Shown here piece after piece: positions 13,590-25,056 of a stretch of DNA of 64,000 nt. A program made the translations under genes and the position numbers. The notes beneath the pieces were generated by a model. It searched no databases. It saw nothing but the letters and a program-made list of their open reading frames with translations, and was not told the DNA's origin. The DNA comes from Siphonodentalium dalli (taxonomy: Eukaryota; Mollusca; Scaphopoda; Gadilida; Siphonodentaliidae): positions 8,907,314 through 8,971,313 of the forward strand of contig CP136068.1 of NCBI GenBank assembly GCA_032622095.1. The letters run 5' to 3'. Numbering within the stretch: the stretch's first letter is position 1; each line of letters begins with the position of its first letter.

Positions 13590-14023
13590 AACGACACAAA
13601 ATAACTGCAAATTCAGAGACCTGTACGGTAATCGACTACTAGTTGACTAGTCGGACCCCTTCTAAGAGCTCCCGTTTCTATGCACATACAGTACCGGTAT
13701 CACGTATAAAATAAGCCATGTATCATCGCAGTTTTGAGTAACTCTTTAGACATGGCCGTTATTTCGTAAAAGTGATACTTAAAGAAATAACTGGCATCTT
13801 AGAATTATCTCTCATTTTGAAAACATAAGTTTACCGCAGTGCTTTATAATATTTCGGCGAGAATCCAAATCTAGATTCTCGTAAATATTCTCGCAATTTA
13901 CCCTGTATTCTCGTGAAATATTGTATGGATTCTCGCAAAATCGGATGAAATAGATCGGTATGCCATTAGGCGCCATCGTTTCTAATCCCGGTGCCAATGG
14001 AGATTTGTTTTTGTCCAGCGGGG
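13590..14023. other. Non-coding DNA with ATTCTCG repeats
   Basis: Several GATTCTCG(C/T)-type words recur at 13855-13940. No gene is visible. Confidence 0.4.
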
Positions 14024-14025
14024 TA

Positions 14026-14368
14026 CTGCTATACTTAAAGTAATTGACCACCAATAACGTGGTGTCACCCCGTTAATATGGCGGTACTATACCGCGGTAT
14101 CCTCCAATACCACGGTACTGATACCGCTTGTTAACGCGAACAAGTATGTGTGAGTAAATACTTCCCCTAAAAGAGTTCCATGAAAATCACTGCGGTATTT
14201 AACAAAATTAATGCGGTGCCCGCTAAAAGACCACGGTATCATTATCGCCCAATACCGTAACTCCACGCCATGACCGTCTCGATACCGCTACCGTTTATTA
14301 CCGGTATCACCGCGGTCATGACCGGGGTATCACCCCGTTTTTCTGGTCAATTACTTTGAGAATAGCGG
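14026..14368. mobile_element. TA-target MITE rich in ACCGCGGTA, copy 1
   Basis: Termini are C(T/C)GCTATACTTAAAG on the left and the complement CTTTGAGAATAGCGG on the right, flanked by TA dinucleotides. The interior is dense in short palindromes such as TACCGCGGTA. A second copy, proven by an empty site, lies at 15113-15456. TA target and short size suggest a Tc1/mariner-type MITE. Confidence 0.85.
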
Positions 14369-15112
14369 TATACCACGAAAAAGTGCATAGAATTGACGTT
14401 CATTAGTTGTGTGTGCCACTATCCCATCTACAAAAAACAGTTAACTCGTGGTACTGTTATGCCCAATATAGATGTGTAAATTATTAAAATTACATTAAAA
14501 ATGTGCTCAATCAGGCTAGCCTATGATAGACAAAATGAGGCCGATGGGGTCATTGTCACAAGGCTTCGGTCACAAATGTAGCCAGCTTTTCGCCGGCGAT
14601 CACATTCGTAGCCAGCTTTTCTAATTCCATGCTTTATATGGCGCGAAATATGACGTCATCGCGTTCGACCGTTCGTGACTAAAATATCGACGTCATGCTC
14701 CAAAACTGACTTCGTTTATGAACTTATATTGGAATATAATTCGAGCATCTAACGACATTGATCGGAAACCTCAGGTTATTAGATGAACTAATATCAAATT
14801 AAAATTTATGTTGTTTTTCATTCATGAACTCAGAAAAATGGGACTAACCTAATCTTGTTCATTGAGGCTCGCATGAATATGAAAAACTGGCTACAATTGT
14901 GATCACCGTAGAAAAGCTGGCTACATTTGTGATCGATTTAAAAAGCTGGCTACGAATGCAGGAAAGGATCCAGGGCTCTTTTGATACCTGTTACAGGTTT
15001 GGGCGCCCAAACTCTGGTGGCCTAAATGTCCCCAAATTGCAAGTGGATAGTTTTATTAAAGCTGAATTTTCTATATTATATTCAACAACATGCAATGCAA
15101 ATCATCAATATA

Positions 15113-15456
15113 CCGCTATACTTAAAGTAATTGACCACTAATAACGTGGTGTCACCCCGTTAATATGGCGGTACTATACCGTGGTATCCTCCAATACCGC
15201 GGTACTGATACCGCTTGTTAACGCGAACAAGTATGTGTGAGTAAATACCTCCCCTCAAAGAGTTCCATGAAAATCACCGCGGTATTCAACAAAATTAATG
15301 CGGTGCCCGCTAAAAGACTGCGGTATCATTATCGCCCAATACCGTAACTCCACCGCCATGACCGTCTTGATACCGCTACCGTTTATTACCGGTATCACCG
15401 CGGTCATGACCGGGGTATCACCCTGTTTTTCTGGTCAATTACTTTGAGAATAGCGG
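15113..15456. mobile_element. TA-target MITE, copy 2, inside the hAT
   Basis: Left end CCGCTATACTTAAAG, right end CTTTGAGAATAGCGG, with TA on each side (15111-15112 and 15457-15458). The sister hAT reads ATCAACTGTATATTGATG across the site with a single TA, which defines the ends and the TA duplication directly. It is very similar to copy 1 at 14026-14368. Confidence 0.95.
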
Positions 15457-15570
15457 TACAGTTGATATAGAGCCTTTATTTGCTTAATCAAGTGTCCAGT
15501 GAGAAATATTTTAAACCTTTCATGACTGGGGCTTCTTGAAATTTTGCAAAAATCCTGTGCCAATGCATTG

Positions 15571-16115
15571 TCTATCTCATATATATTTTGAAGACCTCTG
15601 TATGTTTGTCTGTATGTTTGTTTGTCATTTATACAAATCTACGATTCTCGACCGATCGGGACAAAACTTGGTACGTGTGTGTAGTTTGACCAGGCGGTGG
15701 ACGTTGTCGTATTGGCGAGCCCGTGCGGCGCATGCGCAGACGAGATCTCGGAAACGGGTGGAGCTATCGACTTGAAATTTGGTATGTGAATGTATCTTGC
15801 CCCGGATACGAATTTTATCGGGTCGCCGAGCCCGTGCGACGCCAGCTTCGCGCATGCGCAGATGAGATCTCGGAAACGGGTGGAGCTATCGACTTGAAAT
15901 TTGGTATGTGAATGTATCTTGCCCCGGATACGAATTTTATCGGGTCGCCGAGCCCGTGCGACGCCAGCTTCGCGCATGCGCAGGCGAGATCTCAGAAACG
16001 GGTGGAGCTATCGACTTGAAATTTGCTATGTGAATGTATCTTGCCCCGGATACAAATTTTATCGGTTGAAATTTGGTTTTTGGATAGCCCGGACAACGTT
16101 GGGCTCATCGGCTAG
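15571..16115 (+). mobile_element. Helitron A (non-autonomous)
   Basis: It starts TCTATCTCATATATATTTTG and ends CTAG. A stem AGCCC...GGGCT (16086-16105) lies six bases before the terminal CTAG, as known for Helitron 3' ends. It contains three copies of a 122-bp tandem unit. No Rep or helicase coding remains. Confidence 0.85.
15742..16070. repeat. 122-bp tandem repeat, three units, with GCGCATGCGC
   Basis: Units begin GAGATCTCGGAAACGGGTGG at 15742, 15864 and 15986. Copies of GCGCATGCGC, or the slightly shorter GGCGCATGCGCAG, lie between units; this fits the NRF-1 consensus known from animals. The overlapping ORFs here are repeat artefacts. Confidence 0.85.
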
Positions 16116-17375
16116 TCTATACTATATATTTTGAGACTTCGTATATATATGTGTGTGTGTGTGTGTGGGTACTTCATAGAATCCAAAACGCGTGTACATA
16201 TTGAGCTCAAACTTCCTATGTACTAGTAAGTGTAAAATCCCACCGACACGACCGTGGTCGCGGTTTAGAGAAGCTCAGAGCACCCGTTCTTCAATCTCAA
16301 ATCACCGCAAAGGCACGGCGTGGGTTAATCAAGTGATTATTTAATGAGCGTTTGTTTTTGACGCATCTCTATAAAGAGCGTCTCTTTCCCATTCAACGTT
16401 ATTGGCATCTGCAGAGTTATACGGGAACATTGAGTGCTTGCCTATGCGGGGAGATTTATTGGAGCTCTTACAACATCATTGTTAGTATGTATGACACTTA
16501 GGTCAGGGCTTAGGGGGGGTAGTTATAGGCATAATGCTTCTCAGAAATCCCGGTTACAAACCAACACTCACAATTTCGTATTTACGCAAACGTTATCGCT
16601 CGAAATTTATTCCCTGCGAGCACGGATGGCTCGCTTTGTTTTTACAGTATATACCGAAATCATCCCAGATAATCACGAATATAGCAACAGATTTCTCCCC
16701 AGATATACCGTTATAAAGCTACTGGAATCTGCCAATCTACTCATAGAATCGAAAACGCGTGTAGGAACGGGCATCCCCACGGCAATGTCGGCTTATAAGA
16801 CATCTTTACTACACATGACAGCCGATGGACAATTGGTCTCTATATATGTACCAAAATTACGCCGCGTTGGTGACTGGGAAATTCCAGGGAATGCCGATTG
16901 AGCTCAAACTTGCTACCTACGGGAAGTGTCATATATATATGAGTGTGTCCTTTATAGACTCGAACCGATTGAGCTCAAACTTGCTAAATATTGACTGGGA
17001 AATTCCAGGGAATGCCGATTGAGCTCAAACTTGCTACCTACGGGAAGTGTCATATATATGTGTGTGTCCTTTATAGACTCGAACCGATTGAGCTCAAACT
17101 TGCTAAATACGGGAAGTGTCATGGACGGGTTCATTGAAAAACAAAATTAAAAAGGCACAATTAACTTCTTGAAAAACCAAAACAAATCTGGTAAAATCTA
17201 AAAACAAAAAATTCAATTAAAAAAGCACAATTAACTCATTGAAAAACAAAAAATAAATTGTCATGTTTCTGACTATTGCCGAAATTTGCTGCACAAGTGT
17301 CTCGGAACCTGTTGCAATTGCTTTTTCGAACAAAGCCATGGGACGAATGCCGCCAGTGGCGGGCTAACCTGCTAG
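16116..17375 (+). mobile_element. Helitron B (non-autonomous)
   Basis: It starts TCTATACTATATATTTTGAG directly after the CTAG of Helitron A and ends with a GCCGCC/GGCGGGC hairpin (about 17349-17364), then GCTAACCTGCTAG. An internal 121-bp direct repeat begins at 16872 and 16993 (GACTGGGAAATTCC). Its first 250 bp match the start of Helitron C. ORF 16434-16901 has no recognisable domain. Confidence 0.88.
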
Positions 17376-18214
17376 TACTATATATTTTGAGACTTCGTAT
17401 ATATATATGTGTACTTCATAGAATCGAAAACGGTTCGCTCGATTGAGTTCAAACTTCCCATCTAAATGTAAAAACCCACGGGAATCGTCGGCGCGGCGTT
17501 TTGAAGAAGCTCAGAGCACGCGTTCTCCACTCTCAAAATCACTGCAAAGGCATGGCGGGGGTTAATCGCGTTAATAGTTAAAGAGCGTCAGTTTTCCGAA
17601 GTGTCTATATAAAGAGCGTCGTTTTCGCTATCTACTTATCTGTATGACGGGCAATTCAATGCAATGTTATCGCGTTTGTTTTCAATGCAATACCGGATTC
17701 GACATCATGCTTATGTGAGTCGTTTCCGGGAATCAGTGTTAAAAAAAAAAGGAAAACAATGAATGCGTTGTCTGTCGTTCCTAGGAAGGGGGGGGGGATT
17801 TCATCGAGTTCTATTGACCATCTCGTAAGGGTGGACAACCTCTGTCAGGGGCTGCTCAATGGCCACGGGGAGTTAAATAACGGGGAAGTTTAGGACGGGT
17901 ACCATGAATTAACTCATTGAAAAACAAAGAATGCGTTGTCTGTCGTTCCTAGGAAGGGGGGATTTTTCATAAAAAAAACAATTGAATTATAAAAAAGAAT
18001 TTAATTAAATTAATAATTAAATAAATATTAAAAAATTCAAAAAAACATAAATTAAATTTAAAAAACATTAAATTAATATTAAAAACATAAATTAAATTTA
18101 AAAAACATTAAATTAATATTAAGATATATTTAAAAAAATATAAATAAAAACAAAATAATTAAAAAAAATGTCATGTTTCGAACAAACGCCGCCGGTGGCG
18201 GGCTAACCTGCTAG
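17376..18214 (+). mobile_element. Helitron C (non-autonomous)
   Basis: It follows Helitron B with no spacer, starting TACTATATATTTTGAG (four bases of the TCTATACT start missing), and ends GCCGCCGGTGGCGGGCTAAC then CTGCTAG. Host sequence resumes at once as TCTTATATAAATG. Bases 17990-18170 are an A-rich TTAAATTAA stretch with a duplicated 43-bp segment. Confidence 0.88.
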
Positions 18215-18506
18215 TCTTATATAAATGAGAGTCTCCCATCTAAGGAGCCTCGCATATATAATATAATACATTGGCCTTTATCTTGACCTTGTAAGCCAGT
18301 GCATTTTCTTATGCGGGATCTTTAATGCTGCACCTAAGGGAGGGGGCGACCCCCTCCCATACCTACGCCCATCTCGGGCCTACGGCCCTAGGGCTAGGGA
18401 TATGCCTTTGGCATATCATGGTCCCAAAACAGGTGTTCCCGAAAAATCCCTGGATCCATCCCTGTACGAATGTGACCGGAGCCTTGTGACAATGACCCCA
18501 TCAGCC

Positions 18507-19312
18507 AAAATGAGGTACATGTATGTAGTCCAGTTTGGATGTGTGTCGAACATGCTCACAGCATTAGCCATCAATGAACCAACCGATCAATCTTTACTAG
18601 ATCCTTTGGTCAAAAATAGATCAACCATTCTTCCTGGCATAGTGCTCACCAGTTGGTGTAAAAGAGTTGTCTAAATTTCTTGAATATTGATTATTGAATT
18701 TTGTTTATTTGAAAAAAAGAATATGTACCGGTACTAGTAGATCATGCCATGATTCACTACTTTAGCTACATGTATGCCTGTAGAAATCATATCCCACCAG
18801 TACAAAACCTGAGAACTGTATGATACTCTAACCTGTTCTGATGCAGGGGGAAGGAAATTTTTGCAGGCATGTATGGCCGGGTGGGAAGTTGATTGGACCA
18901 ACAAAAATAATGTAATTCTAACTGCTAAACTGACTGCAGGCAGTTATCGTGTTGTATCTTGTTGCAAATTTTTGTCGCTGGCAGCCATGTTTTTGGCCAA
19001 ATGACCCCAACATTACTTGTTCCTATCTACCGTATATTTCAATGTTAACATCCATGACAAATAGTATGCAGAGAAATTCATATAAAGTTGTTTACAGTGA
19101 ATTTCTTCCTGCAAATCTCTGTTTTAGTGTTAAAAGGAGGGGAGTGTCAAAAAATGGTCGGAAAAAACTGCCGAAAACGGATGGGTCCGAAGTTCCCAAC
19201 AAGGGTCGAAAGGAAAAAATGAGCATACGTGCCAGAACTATTTTTCAGAACCCCCCTCCTTGTTCTGATGTGGAAATTTTATAACGATGAACAAACATGG
19301 CATGTACATGTA
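18507..19312. other. Non-coding spacer
   Basis: Between two TIR elements. ORFs at 18402-18674 and 18949-19284 straddle repeat edges or have no recognisable domain. Nothing else is seen. Confidence 0.45.
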
Positions 19313-19699
19313 CCCCGCTGGACAAAACAAGTGTCCATTGGGACCGTGGTGTATTTGCCGTTCGGCCGCGGTGTCAGAGTTTGTAACTGCAGTTGAACAC
19401 CGCGGCCGAACGGCAAGTACACTGCTGCCAAACGGCAAATTCACTGTGGCCGAAAGGCAACTACCCTCGCAGCCGAATGGCATGTACATGTACACCATGG
19501 TTAGATTTTTGATTTGTATTTTTATTTTTCAGTTTGATGAAAGTACACCATGGCAACTACATGTACACCATGCCAAATGGCGATTACACCGCGGCCCAAC
19601 TGTATTTAGCCGGTGGAATCGTGGTGTAGTTGCATTTCGGCCGTGGTGGCAACGCTAACCTCACCGCAGTTAAGTAGACACTTGTTTTGTCTAGCAGGG
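19313..19699. mobile_element. TA-target MITE (CCCCGCTGGACAAAACAAG ends), copy 1
   Basis: CCCCGCTGGACAAAACAAG on the left is mirrored by CTTGTTTTGTCTAGCAGGG on the right, with TA on each side. The interior is iterated GCCGTTCGGCCGCGGTGTA-like words in both orientations. The same family forms the outer element at 59864-61160. Confidence 0.85.
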
Positions 19700-19701
19700 T
19701 A

Positions 19702-20765
19702 TGTCTTGTTGAAATTGACTACATGTACATGTACGTACCGGTATCGTGTTTTGTCTGTCATACTCAAGGGGGGGGGGGGGGCAGAAAAAACTGCAGGACA
19801 CAACGTACCGGGGGGGGTGGGGGGGGGGGGGGGTACCTATGCGTCAAAAATTTACACGTAAATTTTTCCTTATTCATTTGCGGGGGGTGGGGGGGGGGTG
19901 GTGTCGGAAAAAATTTGCATGTAATTTTTTTCAAAATATGTATTTTCAGACTCACAACTTCAATTTTCTCTCATTTTATAGAATATGGATTAACCTTAAT
20001 ATCCAAATCATATATACATGTCAGAGTAGTACAATCCACCTAAAACAATTTTGGATAACCACTGTTTTGGTTTACATGTGATATTGACCCCATTAACCTT
20101 CTTAGTAATACCGACTATGTCAGTGTCTACCAGTCGAATGTAGAATTCTACCTTGCGATCGCTTATCTGGCAAATAATTAATTTTTTTTTACTGCAGAAC
20201 TATCCCATGTATTAAACAATTTCTCCTCCAATGGTATCAGAAAACAGTTATATGCTGGTATCTCATTCATCTCATTTGCATCTTTTTCAAAGTCGAGGTA
20301 ATGACTAGTTGTCATTTTTTAAAGTGCATACAAAGCGTTGCGATCACCAATATACATGTTTGTACAAATCTGCGTTCTACTGGTAGACAATGGCCATTTT
20401 AGTCATCATAATCTAAACTAAGTTACCAAGCACCTTCTCGTGAATTGTATGCTCCAGTGTTTTTTCCGGTTGTCCGGCTGGGGTAGATTTGATTTTTCTG
20501 GGGGGGGGGGGGGGGGCAACTGGTTAGTGGAAAAAAAACTGCAGTTTTTGCTGTTTTTGGGGGGGGGGGGTACCCAAACCGAAGAAAACAGTTTTTTCCA
20601 CCCTGTGTCTGCAGTTTTTTTCCACCCCCCCCCCCCCCCCCTGTCATAAAGTCATAAAGGTCGTAGTATTCGTCTGATCATCATGAAATTTGTCATGGAT
20701 GTTAATGTTAATATTGAAATGTATAATTTATAGATGTGAATATATATGCATTGCTGATTTGTCTT
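19702..20765. repeat. G/C homopolymer-rich region
   Basis: Runs of 10 or more G occur at about 19769, 19811-19832, 19881-19900, 20500-20517 and 20560, and a C run at 20625-20641. Pieces near 20520-20620 (AAAAACTGCAGTTTTT, TTTTTTCCACCC) are inverted relative to each other. ORFs here read poly-Gly or poly-Pro and are artefacts. Quadruplex formation is plausible; homopolymer lengths in assemblies are unreliable. Confidence 0.7.
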
Positions 20766-21008
20766 AGGCCAACACGAAGAATACCTGTGTTTAGGGTAAC
20801 CCGCCCACCCGTACTCAAAACCTGCCACCAAATTCCATTTTATCATTTTTCAAAAATTTCCTCCGACTTCATTTTATTTTTTTGTAATTAGGAATTTGCG
20901 ACTACCGAATTGTTGTTGTAGTATATTCGTATTCCCTTGTCATTGTTCGGCAAACCTCGCCAATTTCTCAAAAGCGGAAACCAGAAAACACTTGGGCCGG
21001 AATATGTA

Positions 21009-21365
21009 TCAGTCCTTCCCATGAGGAAAACACAGCGAGAGCATTTATTTGCTCCCGTAATGCAGAAGACGGGTGTAATATGGCACCCATACTATAATTG
21101 AAAGTTGGGTTTTTGCTCAAACAAAAAGTCATTGTGGAATAGACCTACCGGTATGTAGAGTTACACCTTAATATGCCACAGTTGAACTGAGATGGTAAAG
21201 GATCTAAATAAACCTTATAATATTTCAATATTGAACCAACAATTATAGTCTCCATTAGTATTTTGCAAAGAGGGACGGGTGCGAATTTCAGCACCCGTGA
21301 ATTGAAAATTACGAGTGCATACGGGTGCGAGAGCAATCACTCCCGTCTCCTGGGAAGGACTGATG
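21009..21365. mobile_element. MITE with ATCAGTCCTTCCCA ends
   Basis: ATCAGTCCTTCCCATGAG on the left is mirrored by CTCCTGGGAAGGACTGAT on the right. Both subterminal zones carry CGGGTG and GAGAGCA words in opposite orientation. It lies inside a larger TIR element. Confidence 0.75.
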
Positions 21366-21425
21366 TATTAACTAGCAAATCGAAAGTAACCCGGATATTT
21401 TTCCGATTGCACATGGCGATTGAAT

Positions 21426-21674
21426 ATGGCGGAAACACTTCCGTGTGCGGATAGATCCTGCGTTTTAGCTATTAAACTTCACAAATGCGTTCATATGAAT
21501 CAGAATAGAAACATCATGGTGCCTGTTAACTATAGCACAGACATGTTGTCGTGCGTGAACCGGTACCACACGGATTCTGAACTTACAGAAAAGGACATAG
21601 TAATAAAATGTCAGATTAAAAATAATTCTGACACTTTTGAAATCGACCCAAAGCTCAAAGTTGGAGACTTATAA
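21426..21674 (+). CDS. Unrecognised short ORF (82 aa), doubtful
   Basis: An 82-residue frame starting MAETLPCADRSCV and ending DPKLKVGDL. Its composition is protein-like (mixed polar and acidic, no low complexity) and it follows a good ATG context (ATATGGCGG). No domain is recognised and no clear splice sites link it to the other open stretch at 21902-22171. It could be a captured exon or a chance frame. Confidence 0.25.
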   Translation: MAETLPCADRSCVLAIKLHKCVHMNQNRNIMVPVNYSTDMLSCVNRYHTDSELTEKDIVIKCQIKNNSDTFEIDPKLKVGDL

Positions 21675-22463
21675 GCCTGACGTAACATGAGTCTGTATGT
21701 ACCCGGTAGGAGTGTTATGTGCCTGGTAGAACTTAATTTTTTCCTAGTAGAACTATTTCTCATTAAATATTCATTAGTTCTACAGAAAGCCGGAACCGAT
21801 GAATTAACATCTTCTGTGTCGCAATGATCCGAATGCAACAATCATAGAGTAATCAATGCACATATATTGTTCTTGGAGCTTACTTTGTTTTACAGGTGTG
21901 AATGCCACCACCGCTTTGCATATTGATTATGTTATGTACGTCACGTTGGCGTTGCCACATATATGTGCCATTTCCAATGGAGGAACTCTTGTTAAATTTA
22001 CCTTCTGAGTTGAATATTTCGCAAAATTTCTTAGTATTTGAGTCGGTGGATAAACAAAATATCATAAGTGTCTTGTGTGGGAAATTGAACAGTAATATGT
22101 CCACTCGTAGGATTTGGCCTGTAATATCCGAGTTTCAGCGTGAACATAAACCGTTTAATTTCCAACACTAGACACTTATTGAATATTCTATATATAATAT
22201 CATTTAATATCATGCTGTATACATGTCATTGAACTTCTGTAACACCATTAAACTGATTAAAGCTACCATGACATTGATTAGTGTGACAATGACTCGCCCA
22301 AGCTTTATACGAGTGACACTGTCACGACGATTTGAAGGCACGAATACTTAAATACTATTCCCCGTAAAAAATAAAATGAAAAAATAAAATAAAGTACTGC
22401 CCGCCCGCCCCTGTTTTTTTCCCTCATGTTACCCTAAACTCAGGTATTCTTCCTTTTGGCCTT

Positions 22464-23216
22464 ACATACATGTACATGTATGTTACACTTGTTAACACTC
22501 CTCAAATTAGCATTTCTGCATATAAACATAACAAATTTTACTTAATCTAACTCAAGTACAATTATTTCTACTGTGGATGGATGCATATCATTGCAAGGGC
22601 GAAAACAACATCCCGTGATGTGGACACGCCCGCATGGACTATTTTCGCAATGCAGAGCACAATAATTCTGTTGACATTTTGTTTCTGGGCGTCAGAAACA
22701 GGTACATGTATCTGGCCCGGTGCCAAAGTTTTTCTATAAACATAGATATACCGGTAGCAATTCTAACTGTGGTGTAAATTTTTGCACAAACGCATGTATA
22801 GAACCATGATTAATTGAAATATTTATCCAATGCACCGGCCCAAACCATATGACCAGTCCACCTGGTGGCCCTGGACCCATTCAATTGCACTCATTGAACT
22901 AGCTGTAAGCATGCGGCTAAATAATTATATTAAAGCTGACCAATTAGTAGTATTTTGAACACATACCAGTAATCCGCACTGTTGACACATACATTTGTAA
23001 ATGCCTGCTATACATGTATATTTTGAGGACATATCACTGGTGTGAAACCACAGGACCTTTAATCTTCTATCACGCACTGCATGCACGACTCTCCATATAG
23101 CATACCGTATGGCCATGTTTATAAAGTACTGCCCCCATGTGTGATGTACCCAGTCCTGGTGCAGTAACATTGATATATCCATTGATCCGAGTAAATTTAA
23201 AGACATACAGTGTACC
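22464..23216. other. Non-coding spacer
   Basis: I see no gene or element ends. Contains ACATGTACATGT runs and AT-rich DNA. Confidence 0.4.
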
Positions 23217-23744
23217 CAGGGATGGATCCAGGGATTTTTTGGGGACACCTGTTTTGGGACCATGATATGTCGAAGGCATATCTCGAGGGCCGTAGGCCCG
23301 AGATGGGGTAGGTACGGGGGGTAGCCCCCCCTCCCTTAGGTGCAGCATTAAAGATCCCGCATAAGAAAATGTACTGGCTTACAAGGTCAAGATAAAGGCC
23401 AATGTATTATCTTATATATGCGAGGCTCCTTAGATGGGAGACTCTCATTTATATAAGAGAATGCATTGGCACAGGATTTTTGCAAAGTTTCAAGAAGTCC
23501 CAGTCATGAAAGGGTTAAAATATTTCTCACTGGACACTTGATTAAGCAAATAAAGGCTCTATATCAACTGTATATTGATGATTTGCATTGCATGTTGTTG
23601 AATTATAATAGAAGATTTCCTTCAGAATATAGAAAATTCAGCTTTAATAAAACTATCCACTTGCAATTTGGGGACATTTAGGCCACCAGAGTTTGGGCGA
23701 CCAAACCTGTAACAGGTATCAAAAGAGCCCTGGATCCTTCCCTG
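23217..23744. mobile_element. hAT-like element, copy 2 (uninterrupted)
   Basis: CAGGGATGGATCCAGGG and CCCTGGATCCTTCCCTG are terminal inverted repeats; AGTGTACC is perfectly duplicated at 23209-23216 and 23745-23752. It is inverted relative to copy 1 (14959-18464). At 528 bp without insertions, it serves as the empty-site reference for that copy's MITE and Helitrons. It contains a relic of the palindromic TTAA MITE (AATGCATTGGCACAGG zone). Confidence 0.95.
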
Positions 23745-23752
23745 AGTGTACC

Positions 23753-25056
23753 GGTATTATGTACTTAATCGGGTGCATGAAACTGATCAGTTAGTATCCA
23801 GGCACTATGCCAACTGGAGGAATGTTCTATTCTACTAACATTACCGAACATCTGAAGCAAATCGACCGTACCACTCATCGGATCTACATGTACGCTCAGT
23901 TGTAAATATTTACTTTTTATGTCGATTTGGGACGCATCTATCAGCGATAAACTAATGAAAGCGAATTCACCATCAAGAGTCGCTGCTTTTAATTAATAAT
24001 ATTAGAACGACAGTGTTTGTTGTCAATTTGGCCATAAAATTGTAAAAATTACTTCTTTGAACAAGATTTTTCTCCATTTATATTTGATCACCCTACCAGA
24101 GTGTTTCACATCACTTTAATTGTCACTACATGTAGCTCCATATACATGTAAGCTACATAAACATAGTTTGTGTTTTATGTGTGCATACCCAGATTGGAAC
24201 ATATCAAATTTATATACTGGTATATGTTTTGAATGTAGTATCCAAAAAATTCCGAGGGGGGGGGGGGGGGTGGTGGGAAAATATGATTATACCCACATGC
24301 CGAGGAGGATAAATTTAGGAACGACACAACACCGAAAAAATCTATAAATTCCACAAATGTAATGGTAGAATGACCTTAATGTCATCATAGTAGATGTACG
24401 GTACCTTAGATACATGTACATGGCTTATTTGCAATGTCAGCATACATGTAAACTTCAAAATAAGGCCTAAGGAAAATATAGGTGTGATTTCCCCTAATTG
24501 CCCCCTCCCAGAATTAGGGTCGATAAGAAGGCCTTTTTGTGAGTATTTTTCTTTAAACATACTGCCTACACTGTACCATATACATGTACATTAATGTAGA
24601 ATTGTAATTCAATTGAGTATTTGTCACTAAAATCAAGCATTCTGATTGGCCGAGAGCGGCTAACTTTCGTTTTCGATTCACCGACATCGGCCGCTTCAGC
24701 GTGCATCAAATCTGAATGTAGCACGGTCAAATGTAATCGGCGCAGAACGAGTAGCGAAACGAGCACACCCGCGCGTTGTTGTCTATAGATACCGTTCATC
24801 GGCCGCTTCAGCGTGCATCAAATCTGAATGTGGTACGGTACAATTTGATCGGCGCAGAACGGAGTAGCGAAACGAGCCGACCCGCCCCACAGGAAATGGG
24901 TACGGAGCAGTGTTCCGAGTAACGCAATGGACACACCCAATGATTTGTGCACGGTGATAACGGCGAAATGAAAGTCTCGATTCGTGTCATGAAAATGACT
25001 AAATGATACTTTTTATACAGTTTTTTTGCAAATTCCTTGCTAGATTGAATTACAAT
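23753..25056. other. Non-coding DNA with a 112-bp direct repeat
   Basis: Two copies of CATCGGCCGCTTCAGCGTGC (starting 24685 and 24797) head 112-bp direct repeats that share GCGCAGAACG and GTAGCGAAACGAGC. A G run lies at 24257-24270. No gene is seen. Confidence 0.55.

Larger units (their letters stand above)
14959..18464. mobile_element. hAT-like element, copy 1, expanded by nested insertions
   Basis: Termini CAGGAAAGGATCCAGGG and CCCTGGATCCATCCCTG are inverted repeats, and TACGAATG is perfectly duplicated on both sides (14951-14958 and 18465-18472), an 8-bp target duplication typical of hAT. It is 3.5 kb only because a TA MITE (15113-15456) and three Helitrons (15571-18214) sit inside; the sister copy at 23217-23744 lacks both. 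It carries no transposase and also contains a relic of the TTAA palindromic MITE. Confidence 0.92.
14539..18506. mobile_element. Outer TIR element (GATGGGGTCATTGTCACAAG ends) interrupted by a hAT
   Basis: The left end GGCCGATGGGGTCATTGTCA is mirrored at 18487-18506 by TGACAATGACCCCATCAGCC, and AAAATGA(G) flanks both sides as a possible 7-8 bp target duplication. Subterminal GTAGCCAGCTTTT words occur in both orientations (14580-14625 and 14882-14955). The right arm is split by the hAT-like element at 14959-18464; removing that element rejoins the arm, GGCTACGAATGTGACC. No transposase seen. Confidence 0.8.
20766..22463. mobile_element. TIR element with GAATACCTGTGTTTAGGGTA ends
   Basis: TTAGGCCAACACGAAGAATA and CCTGTGTTTAGGGTAAC near the left end are mirrored by GTTACCCTAAACTCAGG and TATTCTTCCTTTTGGCC at 22430-22463. 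It encloses another MITE (21009-21365) and an unassigned ORF. No transposase motif. Confidence 0.7.

Noticed and set aside
15625-16134. Overlapping ORFs on both strands rich in RARAAHAQTR-like residues
   Set aside because: They translate the 122-bp GC-rich tandem repeat of a Helitron.
16434-16901. 155-aa ORF inside Helitron B
   Set aside because: No Rep or helicase motif; overlaps another frame and ends in the 121-bp direct repeat.
19287-20081. ORFs with poly-Gly or poly-Pro stretches
   Set aside because: Products of G/C homopolymers and TA-MITE repeats.
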